NCBI GenBank assembly: GCA_014549065.1
Contig: JACDOX010000013.1
Span: 1,477,531 to 1,541,530 of the forward strand
Direction: 5' to 3'
Source of the DNA: Cardinalis cardinalis
Lineage: Eukaryota > Chordata > Aves > Passeriformes > Cardinalidae
Length of the DNA: 64,000 nucleotides
In this document: in pieces, positions 1 to 14,000 of the stretch
Position numbering within the stretch: position 1 is the first letter of the stretch
How the letters are laid out: each line of letters opens with the position of its first letter
Translations under genes and position numbers: made by a program
The notes under the pieces: model-generated
Databases searched by the model: none
Seen by the model: the letters and a program-made list of their open reading frames with translations, nothing else
Told to the model about the DNA's origin: nothing

Positions 1-3000
1 ATGCTGCTCTTAAATTCTTTCTGATTACATATGCAAATACACATAAATTCACACATATTCCTCATTAAAAAATAGTTACAAAATGATCATTTTGTATTAT
101 CAGAAATAAACTTTACAAGTCAACAACCTCCAAACATCAGTCTAATGAGTGTAACGGGGAGACAGTGTGTGGTACTTGCCNACAAACAGTAAAAATGATT
201 CTGTCACTCACTCACACACACACTTGTTCCTCACTTGTTAGCCTTCTTCATTTCAATCAAACTTATGTGTAATTGACCTCTACCAATGTAACAAGCATGC
301 TTTCTGTTTCATGTGATCTCTAAGATAACAGTTCCTGTACAGGGATGCTGAAACTAAATGCAAGTGCTTAAAGAGGATGAATATTATTGAAAACAGTAAT
401 TTTCATCATCATATGCTAACTATCAGCAGCATAACAAACACTAATTTTTCTATCATTGTAGTAAAATCATGTCAATGTGGTGGGTGGGGGGGGGGGGGGA
501 ATGGGAAGATGTAGTGACAGTACTCTGTGAATATCCAATTGCTATTATTCAGAAAAAGAAGGGAAGGGTGGAGGAAATTTATTTTTAAAAATCCCCAGTA
601 AATAATGTATTAATTACCAAAAGGGGCTCAGCCAAACAATTTATATAGGACACCATACAACAGAGAGCAGCCATTCAGAAAAGCGAGGCAGATGAGATTA
701 GGTTTGTGCAGGTTGTGTCACTGACATGCAGCCTTCCAGACAGCCAAGTGAACATGCTACTAGACAAGCAAGTGAACATATTACACAAGGACCTACGCAA
801 ACTACAAAACGATCAAAGACTGCTTCAATATCATAATGTAAAATTGTAATGGGAATGCAGACAGGATGATAAAAAGAAGCAAATCTCTTTGAAATGTGAA
901 TCAAGAGGAAAAAAAATGACAGGCTTATAACGTTTTCAGATGAGGGTTTAAGACTATGGCACTTTCTGCAAGAGCAACACAGAAAGNGAACACTAACACG
1001 TATAGCTCTTAAAACATCAAGACTAGCATATTTTTCTCAAGCTGTAAAACTCCACTATTAGAGAACTCTGCTAATTTCAGAAAGGAAGGTATCCCAGGAC
1101 AGGGGGATGGAAGGTCTAGTTAAATGGAGAGCAATGCTGCTAAATAAAGTCTATTGGTTTTCAGCCTTCAGTATGCAAACAGTATCTCCTATAAAATAAC
1201 CAGACTGGCCTCCAATGATTTCCCAGCAGTAATTCCAAAAGGAAATGCAGCTAAATAGCATTGTCTTTTGGTACTTTTGCGATGACAGCCACAAGCTTGA
1301 ATTTAGCCAAAAGGAGAGTTTTGGAATTGCATGGGCTGAAGAACCACCAGGATTTAAAGGGTGCCATTTGCAGCTCTGACTGTGGGAAACCTCACGCAAG
1401 ACTGACTCCAGCTGCAGGAAATCNTGTGTTTTTATTTACTGTTGACTACAATACTTCTCTTTACTCACTGTTGAAACATGTGTTGCCAGAAGAACAGGTT
1501 TGTCCTTCAACTGTAAAAGTACCCAAGTTCCAGTTAGCTTCACTCTAAAATACTGGCTGACTCGTGATGCTGTGATGAAAAGAATAAGGACAGAAGATCN
1601 GTACAAAGAGGGGAGACTGTCATGAGCAGCCATGAAAAAGACAGGCCTAAACACACTGCAATAAAGCTGAAAGAACAATAAATAAATAAAGGCAATTAAG
1701 ATAAAATACACAGCTGAGTTACACTAGAAAAAGCAAACCCTAATACAATGCTGTACCATCCATGGGAAAACACATGCTTCAAATTATGGGGAAAGGTGTA
1801 CTTGAGCTGCCCCAAGTACAAGTGTTATAACTGTCTGGTTTCAAAATAGCACAAATATTTCTGTTAAAATCACCAGTACAATAAAAGGATAATTGGGACA
1901 ATTTGACAGTTTTTGATGGATTCTTAGTTTGGCTGCCTTCTATAGTTATTCCATAACATAAATCTTCATCTTGAGCATAACAAAACACCAGGCAGCAGGA
2001 TAAACTTCTTGAAGCAGCAGTCAATTAGGTCCTACCAAACTGGGACAGTCTCATATATAANCACAGCACTAAAGAAAAAGAAACAGCAAAAAGAAGTTGC
2101 AGATTCAGATTAAAGTTCTTATAATTTCATTATAATTAAGAAGCACTTGTTATTAACCAGAAAACAAAGCAAACAATTTGTGATCAAGCTTATAGGGACA
2201 GACCTGCACACAGATGTAGGAGGTTCTGCAAGGTCTTGTGTGGCCTCAAGCACAGGATTCAAATACTTCACCATGAGCATTGGTTACTTTTCAATCTGAA
2301 ATATTGTGATAACCTCTTTGAATATCTCTTTTTTTTCTAGTGAACATTGGCTCAAGCCCGAAGTAGCTACAACAAGAAATCAAAGCAACATAAAAAATAA
2401 ATATTTGCAAGCTTGCATAGCAGGGAAGCCAAAATGGGAGGAAGATAAGAAGCAGTAGACTTTCTCTCAGTGCCAGGTGGTAGGATGCATGCTGCTAGCC
2501 CCTTGAGGAGGCAGGCTGTCTGGCCCACAGGAGCTCCAGTACCCACAACTGCGATTTGAGNCAGGGAGTAAACTCTAAAACACTTAAATCAAGAGGAAAA
2601 AAATCANCAATTCATAATATCAACGATTGAAAAACAGATTAAAGCCCTGACAACTAGATGCTTATTCAAAAAATAAATCCCTTTTTTTTCCAGAGACAAC
2701 AGCAATTTATTCCTGCTATGTATTGCTTTCTACTAAGAGTGGTGATTTGCCAGTGTGTGCAGGGAGGGGGAGGAAAGAAAAGGTGTTCNAGTTTTTTTAA
2801 ATACATGTTTATGAACAAGTATGTGGCTTTGGTTCAAGTCTTTTCGTTTACTCATTCTGACCTTAATACAGTCCTAAGTNAAGTAGTTTCCACAGAACTA
2901 GGAGAATCCTGCATTTAGAAGGGGTACAAGTTTTGTTGCCTTGACAGGTGAAGGGCTTTTTGGAGGCTNATGGGACCTTCACTTTTCCTCATTTTGGGCT

Positions 3001-4174
3001 TAAAAGAAAGACAAATGTTAATAATTCTTCATTTTCNTTGAATCCTTAGGAATGTTTTTCTGCAGTTTAGCTACTATTGTGAATGATTCCTTTACATAAC
3101 TCCACAAGCTACTCCCATACAAGGAACAGCAGAGCAAGTTAAGAAAATGATAAGAGAACTGCCTAGGGAAGACAGCACTGCACTGTACATTACAAAGATC
3201 AGAGGCAGCCCAGAAGCAGAATTAGGAACAACCCCTCTGCTCACAACTTTCATCANAATGCAGAAATTCTCAGAAATCTCAAATACCATCATTGTCATTT
3301 CTGAAATCAAGAAAGCTGGAGGGAAAAAATTGCAGGAGGGACCTGATAAAAGTGCAAGTTAACAAGTCACTTTTGCGGAAGGTTTTACTGAGACATTTGA
3401 CCTTAAATAACANATACAGTAGATTTTAAGTCAAGTCAAAAGACTATCTGTCAATAAATCCAAACCACTTTCATACCTGGCGAAGAAAGCTACTAAAAGT
3501 GAAAGTTTTCTTTGCTTCTTTGGAAGGAATTCACTGAAACAACAACCAAACAAAAACACATTCAGCCCAAGCAAACAAACAGAAATTGTGTTAGGAAGAG
3601 TCCTGAGCAGCTTATCCTTCCTAATACATGCTGATCATGACAGAGGAGTATGCAGTAGGTGAACAAACTAAAGAATCTGTTCAAAACATAGAANGTGACA
3701 GGAAATAACCCTGAAGTTTGTACATACACAATATTAGTCCTATTTCATTNGCTGTCACCTCTCATTGACTGGCAACCTCAATCCATAGAAGTAGTTCGAG
3801 AGCATATTTTTGTGATGTGTTTACATATCATACCTATGTCTACGACTGTAAGAGAAAACACCAAAAATAGAAAGCAAATGACTGGTTTCTTAGAAATNGA
3901 AACAAAATTTTAGAGAAATAGTGCTTTAAATAGCTAACTGTAAGAAACTGGAATAAGAAATTTTCANAGCAACAGACAGAAATTAGAAATCTTCATGATC
4001 ATTTACTGGACTAAATCACTTGGAAGACCTTTCAGAAAAGATGAGACACAGAGATCCATGCTGAACTTTATGCTACTCTACATTAATTTTAGATCAATAA
4101 ACTAAGATACACAGAGGCTTATTAATTCATAATATTTACAATGCTTCTCTGAGAAGCATGCTGTGAGTTTATCA
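1..4174. other. Gene-free flank, probable intergenic sequence
   Basis: AT-rich sequence with no recognisable exon or large repeat on either strand. Short open frames do not resemble known proteins. It contains a 14-base G run at 486-499. It lies downstream of MDFIC in sense direction; in other vertebrates TFEC lies beyond MDFIC on that side, but no TFEC exon is seen here. Confidence 0.6.
486..499 (+). repeat. Poly-G tract
   Basis: Run of 14 G preceded by tgggt; low-complexity, potentially length-variable. Confidence 0.95.
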
Positions 4175-4288
4175 TGTTCAAGAGGCATCTGGATCTGACA
4201 CTGGGTGATGCTGATCAGTGGTTTAGGGGTGGATGGTTAGACTGNATGATCCTAGAGGTCTCTTTCAGCCTTGATGATTCCTATGAGT
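4175..4288 (+). mobile_element. CR1 LINE 3'-end fragment
   Basis: Contains the CR1 3' terminal stretch in sense: caagaggcatctggat, gtggtttaggggtgg, ttagactgnatgatcct, agaggtctctttcagcc and gattcctatgag. These are characteristic of avian CR1 non-LTR retrotransposons, which are usually 5' truncated. Only the last hundred or so bases remain. Confidence 0.8.
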
Positions 4289-4456
4289 TTGAGCAAAGTT
4301 TTCTTGTCAGCATAAGAAGGAGAAAGAAGAGGCCCCGCTAGCGCAAATATTACTAATGAAATAAAGATAAAACTTTGTGCTGATGCCTGGTATATCACTG
4401 CAATTTGTATAGTATCTTGCATTGTCTTTTAAATGTCAGCTATTGCAATAAGCAGT

Positions 4457-4762
4457 TCACAGAATCACAGACTTATTTTAGATTGAAAAAGACTTTGAGA
4501 TCATCAGGTCCAACCTATGACTGAACAGCATGTCAACTAGATCATGGCACTGAGTACCATATCCCATCTTTCCCTAAACACCTCTAGGGATGGTGGGAAG
4601 CCCGTTACAACGCTCAATCACCATTCCTGTGAAGGATTTCTTTCTAATGCCCAACCTAAACCTCCCCTGGTGGANCTTAAGACCAAGTCCTCTTGTCTTA
4701 NTGCTGGTTGTCTGGCAGAAAAGGCCAATCTCCACATGGAGACAACCTCCCTTCACATGAGA
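4457..4762 (-). mobile_element. CR1 LINE 3'-end fragment (reverse)
   Basis: Reverse-complement CR1 3' end beginning tcacagaatcacagac, followed by gagatcatcaggtccaacc, gtcaactagatcatggcac, a gatggtgggaagcccgt block, ttctttctaatgcccaacc and taaacctcccctgg. Oriented opposite to the fragment at 4175-4288. A small plus-strand open frame across it is repeat-derived, not a gene. Confidence 0.88.
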
Positions 4763-4942
4763 ATCTTTGTTTTCTTGACTTTTTCTTTAAAATTATTTTT
4801 GCTATAGCTTTTTAAGGAAGTATAAATCTCTGGATTCCAAAGATTGAAAATAGGAGCTGTGCTCTGAGGCATCCAGCTACTTATCTGTCACCCCAAATCT
4901 GGATAGTTGTAGATCATACAGTCACATGAGTAACAGCCACAG

Positions 4943-4973
4943 TAACAATAGAGATCAGTGATCTCTATTGTTA
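4943..4973. repeat. 31-base near-perfect palindrome
   Basis: Arms of 15 bases (taacaatagagatca and its exact reverse complement) around a single central G. Not part of the adjacent CR1 as far as I can see. Confidence 0.9.
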
Positions 4974-7815
4974 AAGATATAATAATATAGAGTAGTTCAT
5001 AAACATTAATACATATGGATTTGTTTTTCTACATAAAATAATCTAGANATAATTCTAATGGTTATATTCTGATATTTTGTTTATTTGATGAAGGAAAAAT
5101 AACCCCAAATCAAACATGAATTACAGTGTGGCTAAGTTGGGNATTAGAAGTTCTATAGGAAGGATGATGTAGTCTACATCTGTGTCAATTGGGAAGAACA
5201 TATTAACATAAATTTTGTTCTTTCCTGGATGGCTAGACTTGTGATGCTACTACCAACCAGAGAAGTCCAACTTGCACATGCTTGCATGTGATATTCCCTT
5301 GATGCAGTCTCCACTAATCTTCTAAGTGTTGTGTGTGATTCCTTCTGTGTGCAAAAGCTACAGGGCAAACAGCAATCAATGTGTAATTTGACTTGATGCC
5401 CTTTGAGTTTCCCAGTACTCTGAAACAGGCAAAATCACTTAGAGCAGATGATTCAATTTGTCAGGCAGCACTGTGGGTAATGTGCATCGGCCTTAATTCA
5501 GCTGTAGCAGAAGAGGGTGTCTTGTCAGTCCGTCAGCATATTGGGCAGCTAATGCACAGGAGCAAGGCAGGGTAGGATGTGAGCCATAAGCAACCCAAGA
5601 AAGAATATTTAGTTAGAAAGGAACTCATGTGCATGANCAAATATTAACACTTAAAGTCACATAGCAACACATTTATAGACATAAATATAGTGATTGTAGA
5701 TATTGAAAGGAAAGCTCACAGACAGGTGCTTTCNCCCATACCTCACCAAAGCTCATCAAAGGAACAAAGAAAATCTCCCTTTAGATGTTTATGAACAACT
5801 TGGCTTCACCTGTCCCAGAACTCTGAAGAACAATTCTGAGAAGGGAAAGGTAAGAGGGAAATGCAGGTTCCTCCATTTAATATGGGTTTCAATGGTGAAG
5901 TTTTTTACATATATATCAGGAAAGACAGAAGGACCCCTTGCTACACTTCTGCCAGACCTTTATACACAGTGTTTGAAATCATGTAACAACAGAAAATGAT
6001 AACAGAGCAAACAATGCATGTCTGTTTAGTATATTAATCACAGGAAATAATAATTTACACTAATTGTATCTACATTTGAACAACCAGCTCTGCTGTCTAG
6101 GGTTTAAAAGCCCATTAAAGAAGACTATGTATTGATATGATNGCCTTGATTCCAGGATTTACCTGAAGGTTATAGTAATATTCATACATGTAGGCAGACA
6201 GTAGGCTTGTGCAGATGCAGATTTATAATTCCCTTNCATAAAAAATAGTTTTATAAAATATACAAATATGGTGATTGAGAATATCCCAGGATCATATCTT
6301 AGCTCCTATTTGAAATATGCTAGAATATCTTTGGCCTCTATTGAAAACACAAAAAGATCTAACCTGAGAAAATAGTAAGATATCCAACAATTATTTAAAC
6401 CACATAAGACACTGAAGAATCTTTTATCAGAGATCTAGGAGTACTTACCTTTCCTAATAGACTATTGCTTGAAATGTCAGGATGCTAGAGAATTACCATT
6501 AAGCCTCCAGAGAGCATGTACTTTTCCTTATTGCCTCTTCTATTGTTTATCTGAGCTCAAATTTGGCCCAAATCAATCACACACAAGATTTCAACAAGCA
6601 TATTAACCCAAGCAGTACTGGATAGAGTGTTTCATACATAATGAAAAAATCAAGCATGTGAAATACAGTCACTACAGAGGATGTCGCAAACAAGTGTGGC
6701 CCTCCCATTTTAGTTTTAACAAAAAGCCTCAGAAAGCCTTTACACTTTTGTGCAAATTGCCTGCCCTTTTTGCAGCAGTGTCCTCGCTGGGATGCTGATA
6801 ACCTACACAGGGCACCTAGAGTCAACATGACTTTGCCTTTCACTACCCTGATTAAGTAAGTAATGTTCACTTCCCAGGAATCCCCCATGGAGCAGCAGCA
6901 TTCCTATGTGCCCGGCCGTAACAGCAGTAATGACTGGATTCTGAGAGAATTTGAAAACCTTCCTCAACACGCTTATTTCTGTTTTTCAACCTATATTCAA
7001 AGTGATACTTTGGCATTGCTATGTAATTTTTGACAGGGTTACAGTAAATTCATCATGCTAAACTGAAATGTTTCTGGCAGATGTCTACTCTGCACCAATC
7101 AAGCTGTGTGTACAGTAAGATATGACAGCCACAGAGATACTTCTAGTTGTAAAAATTACACATATAATACTTTATTAATGCTAACTTGGAGCACAATTAT
7201 GCAGTATATTATTTATTATTTTAATTATGGAATATTTATTTCAGAAACTTGCTTTAGGTTGTTAAATGGATAAACATTTTAAAATTTAGTCTTGAGTCAA
7301 AAACTATTATTGATAAAAAGGAAATAAGCAAATCTTTTAATATCAACAGAGTTCCTTTTTGAGTCCTTCAGTCTTTTCCTTCTTGACTAGTAGCAAATTA
7401 TTTTTTCAGTCATTTCTACTNTCTTCCTCAAGACTTCCTTGGAACAACAGATTTTGAAAGCTGTTTTGGGGGAGAGANGGGGAAACCTTGAATCATTAAA
7501 GGGGAGTACCACAACATTTCCAAAAGTAAATGCTANAAAACAGGAGACAAAGGAAGATTTATTTTGAAAATAATTTCAAAACAGCAGGTTCTGCCGCTAT
7601 TAAATATTTTTGGTAAGTCTCCCTTCTGTGGATCCCCTGACAGCTTACAGGAGATGCCCAAATTCTGCCAGTGTCCTCTCACTGGGGTAAGAATAAGATC
7701 AGTTTCCTTTTGATTTTCTTTGGCTTTTTTAAATTGCTCTCACTTTTCATTTCCTTTAAAGGAGACCACAAGGCTTAAAAGTCCTTAGTAGGGACTAGGA
7801 AAATGGAGTAGGAGG

Positions 7816-7869
7816 GAGTAAGAAAATAGATAAGCACACATAAGGAGTAAGAAAATGGATAACACACAT
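7816..7869. repeat. Imperfect tandem duplication, 29-base period
   Basis: Two adjacent copies of gagtaagaaaatrgataa followed by cacacat, differing at a few positions. Confidence 0.8.
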
Positions 7870-9094
7870 GCAAGCATATACATCACAGTGGATTATTAAA
7901 CACTTTTCTCTCTGGAAACCAGGAAAAGAAAAGGGTAAAATTCATTTGGTCATCGGAGAGATCCCAATGTCACATAATACAGTCTTACAAACTACTAATG
8001 ATTTCCATAGGGGTCCATTTTCATTTTATCATTTGACTCCCGTAAGAATAACACAGGACCAAGGAAGCCTAAGGGAAATAAATAAATAAATAAACCTAAT
8101 GGTATAGTTTGTGAGCTAAACTTCTCCTGGAGTAGGGGAATGCAAAATTACAGCTGAATCAATGTAACACAGCATTTTATTAACCTCTAACTAAGGAGCA
8201 GGGAAGTGAAATATGCAGGAAAGTCTCCACACACGTCTGACCTCTCCACCTGCTCTATAATTTCCTGCATTGCAAGGTGTGGAGGGATAGTGTACAAAGA
8301 GCAGTCAGTATCCACTTCCTTTTCTCAGCCCAGAGGAATTAGACCTTCTAGCTCTGTATTTTTGCTTTTTTAACATTTCACAGTAGATCTCTAACAGTTA
8401 TGATGGGCCTACTGGCAGCTCACAACACACAAATCCCATTGGTCCTTTGTTTAATACACTGGAAAGCATTTTGTCTTGTGAATTTTCCATAAACTTCTAT
8501 ATCATAGATGAACTTTCATGCTTTATTTCACTATGAGTGAACTATTTATCTTAACACTGCTGCTTATCTTCCTTTCACAGCCCATTTTATTAACTTTTTT
8601 TATATTAAGCAAATTCACTTTTTATCTATGATGTTTGTTTTACAGGNAATTCATCCAATTTAAGGTATTTTCTTAGGGACTTCAATTTCATTTTGCCCTT
8701 GAAATTAACATCTAATGTGTTGTACATTTTTGAAATAGAAATTAATCTTTATTTGAATTATTAGTCCAGAACTATAACCAACATGCAGCATATTTGAACA
8801 TTGGTATGGGAATCAACTGTGACCACATATTATCCTGGACAACTACTGTGATAGAGAACATACATATTTGTGTTGTGGAGATCCTGCAGTGGCAAAAAAC
8901 ATATTTCTTTTATTTTAATGTTTGACAAAAGTAAGAATTCGACAAACCCATGCACACAGTGTAATCTCTTCCTGCCACCAGATGAACCCATGAGGTAGTA
9001 CTGTACCATTTCATCTAAGTTCTCTAAGATGAAAAGCAATAAAATTCTGTCCAGCTCAGCATTTCTTGACTACATTTTTGCTCGGTATGTGCTA

Positions 9095-9114
9095 TACATA
9101 TATATATATATATG
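9095..9114. repeat. AT dinucleotide tract
   Basis: Alternating ta repeats within gctatacatatata...tatgta. Confidence 0.9.
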
Positions 9115-10520
9115 TATTCATATCCACACACAGCCTTTTAAAGGTAAGTGCAACTCTGAGAAAAGCATCAGTTGTGGACCAAGACTGCCAAGCAGTGAGT
9201 AATCAAATGCTGGGTTTGATGGTTTGTTCAACTCATTACTATCTTTAGAGCTACATTTGGGTAAGAAATTGGACATCCATTTTTGTTTGGCTCCAGAGCT
9301 TAGTTCTTTCTGTATCTTTCTCTGTCTGAATACAAAAAGCTTCAAAGCACTGTAATTTGTGCCTGTGAAGATACCAGTANAGTGTGATGGAGTCACAGCT
9401 CAGTCTTCTGCTGGATAAACTTGAGCAGAATAAGATCTGGAATTCTCTCTTACTAAAAGTCATTTTATATCTCTAAGTAATTTCTGATGTTCTGTTTTGA
9501 CCTGTTTTTCAAAACATGAAGGCCTGAAAGTGTGTTTTTCCTTAGCATACTCATTCTTCCTTACTTCCCCTCACTAAACTATCCATTGAAATATTGAAAG
9601 GTCACCATGAAAGGCTGCAGGATTTCAGCTGAAACTCATTGTTCAGTACCTTTTTCACCATCATCCTCAAATCCTTTAAAGGTGTTTGAAATTATTCTTT
9701 TTTATATGAAGTAAATTCTGAATATTTCCTTTCTGTTTCATAGCATAGAAAAGCATTTTCTGAGAAGAGATCCATCCTACCAGCTTCAGATTGCTCTAAA
9801 TAAGCACCTTGTAATGATATGTATTCAATTTACTGTTCCATCAACTATTGATTAATCTACAAATTCTGCTAGAAATGTTTCCAGATCATTGATTGAAATG
9901 TTGAAGAGTTGCAGGCACAGTACCAATTTCCTCAGAACCTCTCTAAAATCACCCTTTTAACATCTTTTCATTTGACAACTATGGTTCTGAGAGCTATTAG
10001 TTACTTGGTTTCAGTCTACATCACCTGTACATATTAAAGAATAATATTGCAAGTCAGGATGTCGTATCAGTCCTAAAAGTGTTAAGAACTCAGGTATATT
10101 ATGGCTGTAAAATTATTTTTATAAAACTTTTATCTTATTAGTGAATAATAATTGAGAAGTATTATTAAACTACACTGAAATACATTAGATCTTCTCTGTG
10201 AATAAAATTATTCTAATTACCATTTTTGAACATGAAGAGTAGTAAGGGAGCACTAACCTTTTGAAACAAAGTTTGTTTATGTTAAAATTCATTCTCACCT
10301 TTGATCTTAAAACCATATTGCAAGGCTACTACAAAGTTACAGGTAAGTTCAATAAGAAAAAACATCACTCTTCAAGCAGCTTTTTCCCCCTTCATAAATA
10401 TGTATTAAGCATCAAAGAAGCAATGAGACCCAACAGAACTGGACAAGAAGTTTCAGTGAGAACACAGAGGATGCTGGATTAGTAAACCAAGTGCCCAAAA
10501 GAGTGGCATGAAGCTGAAAG

Positions 10521-10550
10521 CTGAGATGGAGTGAAAATACTCCATCTCAG
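10521..10550. repeat. Perfect inverted repeat, 12-base arms
   Basis: Left arm ctgagatggagt, loop gaaaat, right arm actccatctcag. Would form a short stem-loop on either strand. Confidence 0.9.
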
Positions 10551-12718
10551 AAGTAACAGATGTAGATAAGCTTTAATGATATGGTCGATTCATTTTCTCA
10601 GTTTGTTTGCTAATACAACACTTGCAGGTCTCCATCCTGGAAATTTTTTAAAGTGTTCTGCAAATCCCACAAAAATCTTTCAAGGGATTATGTAGATGAT
10701 CATAATGCTGATTCTTTGGACTGTTTCCTTTACTGAAGTTAAGCTGCAAATGAAATACTGTCAATTTCATGCCACAGAAATCCATGCACATTATTGACAT
10801 GAATGTATCTCTTACCTCAATACATTATCCAACACTCTTATTAGCATAAAAAAAAATTCCTTCATGGGTTGCTCCCTCAGTCTTGTTGTACTTTGAAATG
10901 AGAAGCACAGTTCATACAGTTTTATAATGTCTGAAATGAATGTTGCACTGAAAAACAACAGGTTGGGACTANACTTGGGATTAGAAAAGAGAAGCTAGGC
11001 AGGAGTATACAAACTATATGAAAGGTCATGACAAGAGAAAGGTGATTGTTCTGCACATCNACTGGGAATAGAACATGGATACATCAGTTTTATTTGCAGA
11101 AATGAAAATAAGATTAAATGGGATGTATGGAAATAAAAGCTTTCCATCTGTGAAGACTTTACTGTAGCACAAGTGAGAACTACCTCTAGTGTCNAAAACT
11201 CCCTTCATCAGAGGCTTCCAAGAAATTATTTTAGACAGTTACAGCTTAGACTGCTGAACTGGAAGTTCTCTAGAAGTTTCATCCAATCATNTAATTCTGT
11301 ATTTCTGCAAGATTTGTATGTACATTTTGAGATTAATATCTTTCAGCATTAGCCTTATTTATACAAGTGATTATGCAAAGTAATGTCCAGAAAAGTTGGA
11401 AGTTAATACTACTAAGAAACACAATAAATTTTTGTCTTTTCCAAACAATGTATAAGGTAGGAGTTCAGTATGAAATAACAATTTTTTTTCATTTGCATGT
11501 ACTACAAAAATACTATGGTTCTGCTTTCAGACATAATAGAAATTAATATCAGCTTTAAAAGGATGTGATACATGCAAAAATACCATTTTAAGAAAAAAAA
11601 ACCCGAGATTTTCACCACAGATTTTGTAACAAGACTTGCATATGCAATACATGGAACAATTTAAAAATCATTTTGATGCATTATGAATTACTTGTAAAAG
11701 AATAAGTAAGTGAGGACATTCTCAATTTTGGTAAATATTTATAGAGCCAAACAATATAAAGTATATGTAACAATCAAATTTCTAGTGAAAATGTGTGCAA
11801 GAAGGTTTATTTTGAAAGGAAAATCCCTACTCCCAGTGTCATACCCAATTAAATTCTCCAGGTAATGACCCCATTTGCATAGAGAGCTGAACCCACAAGT
11901 GGGAATTTTAATGGGCACAGCACCTGAGTACATTAATTGAGAGTGACACTACTTGAACTAGTTTTGTGCTTACCCCACTGAAAATTCTACTCATATTATT
12001 TTTAATGTCAAGCTACAAGTCAAATTTCAAGATGATGGATTTGTTCTTTTTTAAGCATTGAATTTGAATAAAAGGCGGCTTTAATTCTGTTATGCATTGC
12101 ATAGCTTTAACTAATATGCAGTTCTGATTCTCACCATTACTTCATTTTTTCAGTGATTAGAATTTAATTTTATTCATTAATTTGCAAATAATTAGATAGA
12201 AAATAATGCCTTCTGCAGCTAAATTGCTTCTGGATTGCTGTTTAATGTACTTTAACCAGAATATGTGTTNCAGTTAAGCTGACATAATAGTTTACTAAAG
12301 TGTAACTGTGTAAATATGTCTAATTACTCTTTCTGAAGAAATGAGTGAATATAAAATTTCAGTCATGGATACCCTAATTTTCTTACACTTAACCCCATGA
12401 AAGCTTGGAAGTTGCAAAGCAGATTACTGAGGCAGAGACAGCAGTTGTCAAGAGTAGTGGGATCCTTGTAACATATTTCCCTTTATCCTTCACATGCTAC
12501 TTCTAATGACCTTGAAGTTATTGTGGATTCTAAACCACTGCTGTTAGTCTACATTAAATATGTAATCAAGGTGTCTCCTCCTCACATGAAGAAACAGACA
12601 AATGGAGCTGCATTTCCTAGGGAGGAAAGAAATACCACCTTGTTTAATGCATTTATTCTTTCTAGCTTGTTCTTAATTAGTCCTCAGTAACTGAAGGTAG
12701 CTCAGAATCAAAAAACTA

Positions 12719-12760
12719 GCATATATATACATATACACACACACANAGATATATATATAT
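12719..12760. repeat. Compound AT/AC dinucleotide microsatellite
   Basis: AT repeats, then CA repeats with an N, then GATA and AT repeats. Confidence 0.9.
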
Positions 12761-13599
12761 TGCCACTCTCAAATGTGTTAGTTTGAAACTAATGTGCTAG
12801 TCTTATTCTTGTAAGCAGAACTATTTTGAAGATTGTCAGTTTGCAAAATTCTGCAGAATCCATCTTGATAGAACTTCTGGTGCTTTATTTGAGCAAGACC
12901 TAATCAATTCATTTTCATTTTCTAATATTTCAACACTATTGAGCTTCAGTTATTTAGATGCTAAGTCCAAAGTTCCAAAGACATCACTTTTACAAGTCTC
13001 TTTGACTAGAAGTTGCATATAGCAGAGAACATAGAAAAGATGAAGAAACAACTTACAATGCAACATGGATCTTGATATTGTCCCAGACTTCCATAATGAA
13101 GACCCTTTCAATTCTCTTTGAACCAACATTTAAAAGCAAAACAAAACCAAACATACTACCTTGCAAAAAAGCTAAGGAAACAAAGGTAGGCACTGTGAAT
13201 CTGGTGCCTCAAAAAGTAGGATTGTGACATGAAATATATTGGAGTACAGCATATTCACAGTGTGGTAACTTTGTGCAACTTGGAGATGAGACAAATTTCT
13301 GAATCCTACATCACTGATTGAAGAGGAATTGTGTAGTGCTTGGGCACCAATTACATACCCTACTGAGATGATATAAAGAGCCCCAATTACAGTGGAGTAC
13401 TCTGTCAGTTAAAATAGCATACGCATACCAGAATAAAAATCAGTAGGGCACTATAAAATGTATAAAAGGTATTATATAGTCTTTCATCTTACATTCCATT
13501 TTTATGAGTACTGAATGGTAATGTACTAACAATTGCTATAATATGCGTACATAAAATAAGAAAACAGGATTGTACACAGTGTTTTATGAAGTGTGCTGA

Positions 13600-14000
13600 A
13601 CTGATAGGAGAATTGGAATTNTTCAGCCTGGAAAAAAGAGCTTTTAGGTGGCCTAACTGCAGTCTTCCAGTTACCTGAAGGGAGCCTAAAAGGCAAATGG
13701 AGAGAGACTATTTACAAGGTCATGTAGTCATAAGATAAGGAAGAATGGGCTTTGAGCTGAAAGAGGGGAGGTTTAGATTAGATATTGGGAAGCAATTCCC
13801 AATGTGAGGGCGATGAGGCATGAAAACAGGTTGTCCAGAGAAGTTGTGGACGCCCCACCCCTGGAAGTGTTGAAAGCCTGGTTGGATGAGGCTCTGAGCA
13901 ACCTGATCTGGTTGAAGACGTCCCTGCCCANGGCAAGCAGGTTGGAATCATACGATNCTTAAGGTCCCTCCCAACTCAAGCCATTCTATGAANCTGTGAT
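13600..14000 (+). mobile_element. CR1 LINE 3' end, best preserved copy
   Basis: About 400 bases of CR1 in sense: ttcagcctggaaaaaagagc, then the cttccagttacctgaagg block, gaagaatgggctttgagc, gaggtttagattagatattg, ggttgtccagagaagttgtg, ccctggaagtgttgaaagcc, ctgatctggttgaagacgtc and the terminal tcccaactcaagccattcta followed by tgaanctgtgatt. The 3' terminus is intact; the 5' end is truncated, as usual for CR1. No ORF2 reverse-transcriptase sequence is left. Confidence 0.93.

Larger units (their letters stand above)
4763..13599. other. Gene-free flank with short repeats and palindromes
   Basis: No supported exon on either strand. Notable small structures are the 31-base palindrome at 4943-4973, a 29-base tandem duplication at 7816-7869, dinucleotide tracts at 9095-9114 and 12719-12760, and a perfect hairpin at 10521-10550. 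Confidence 0.6.
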
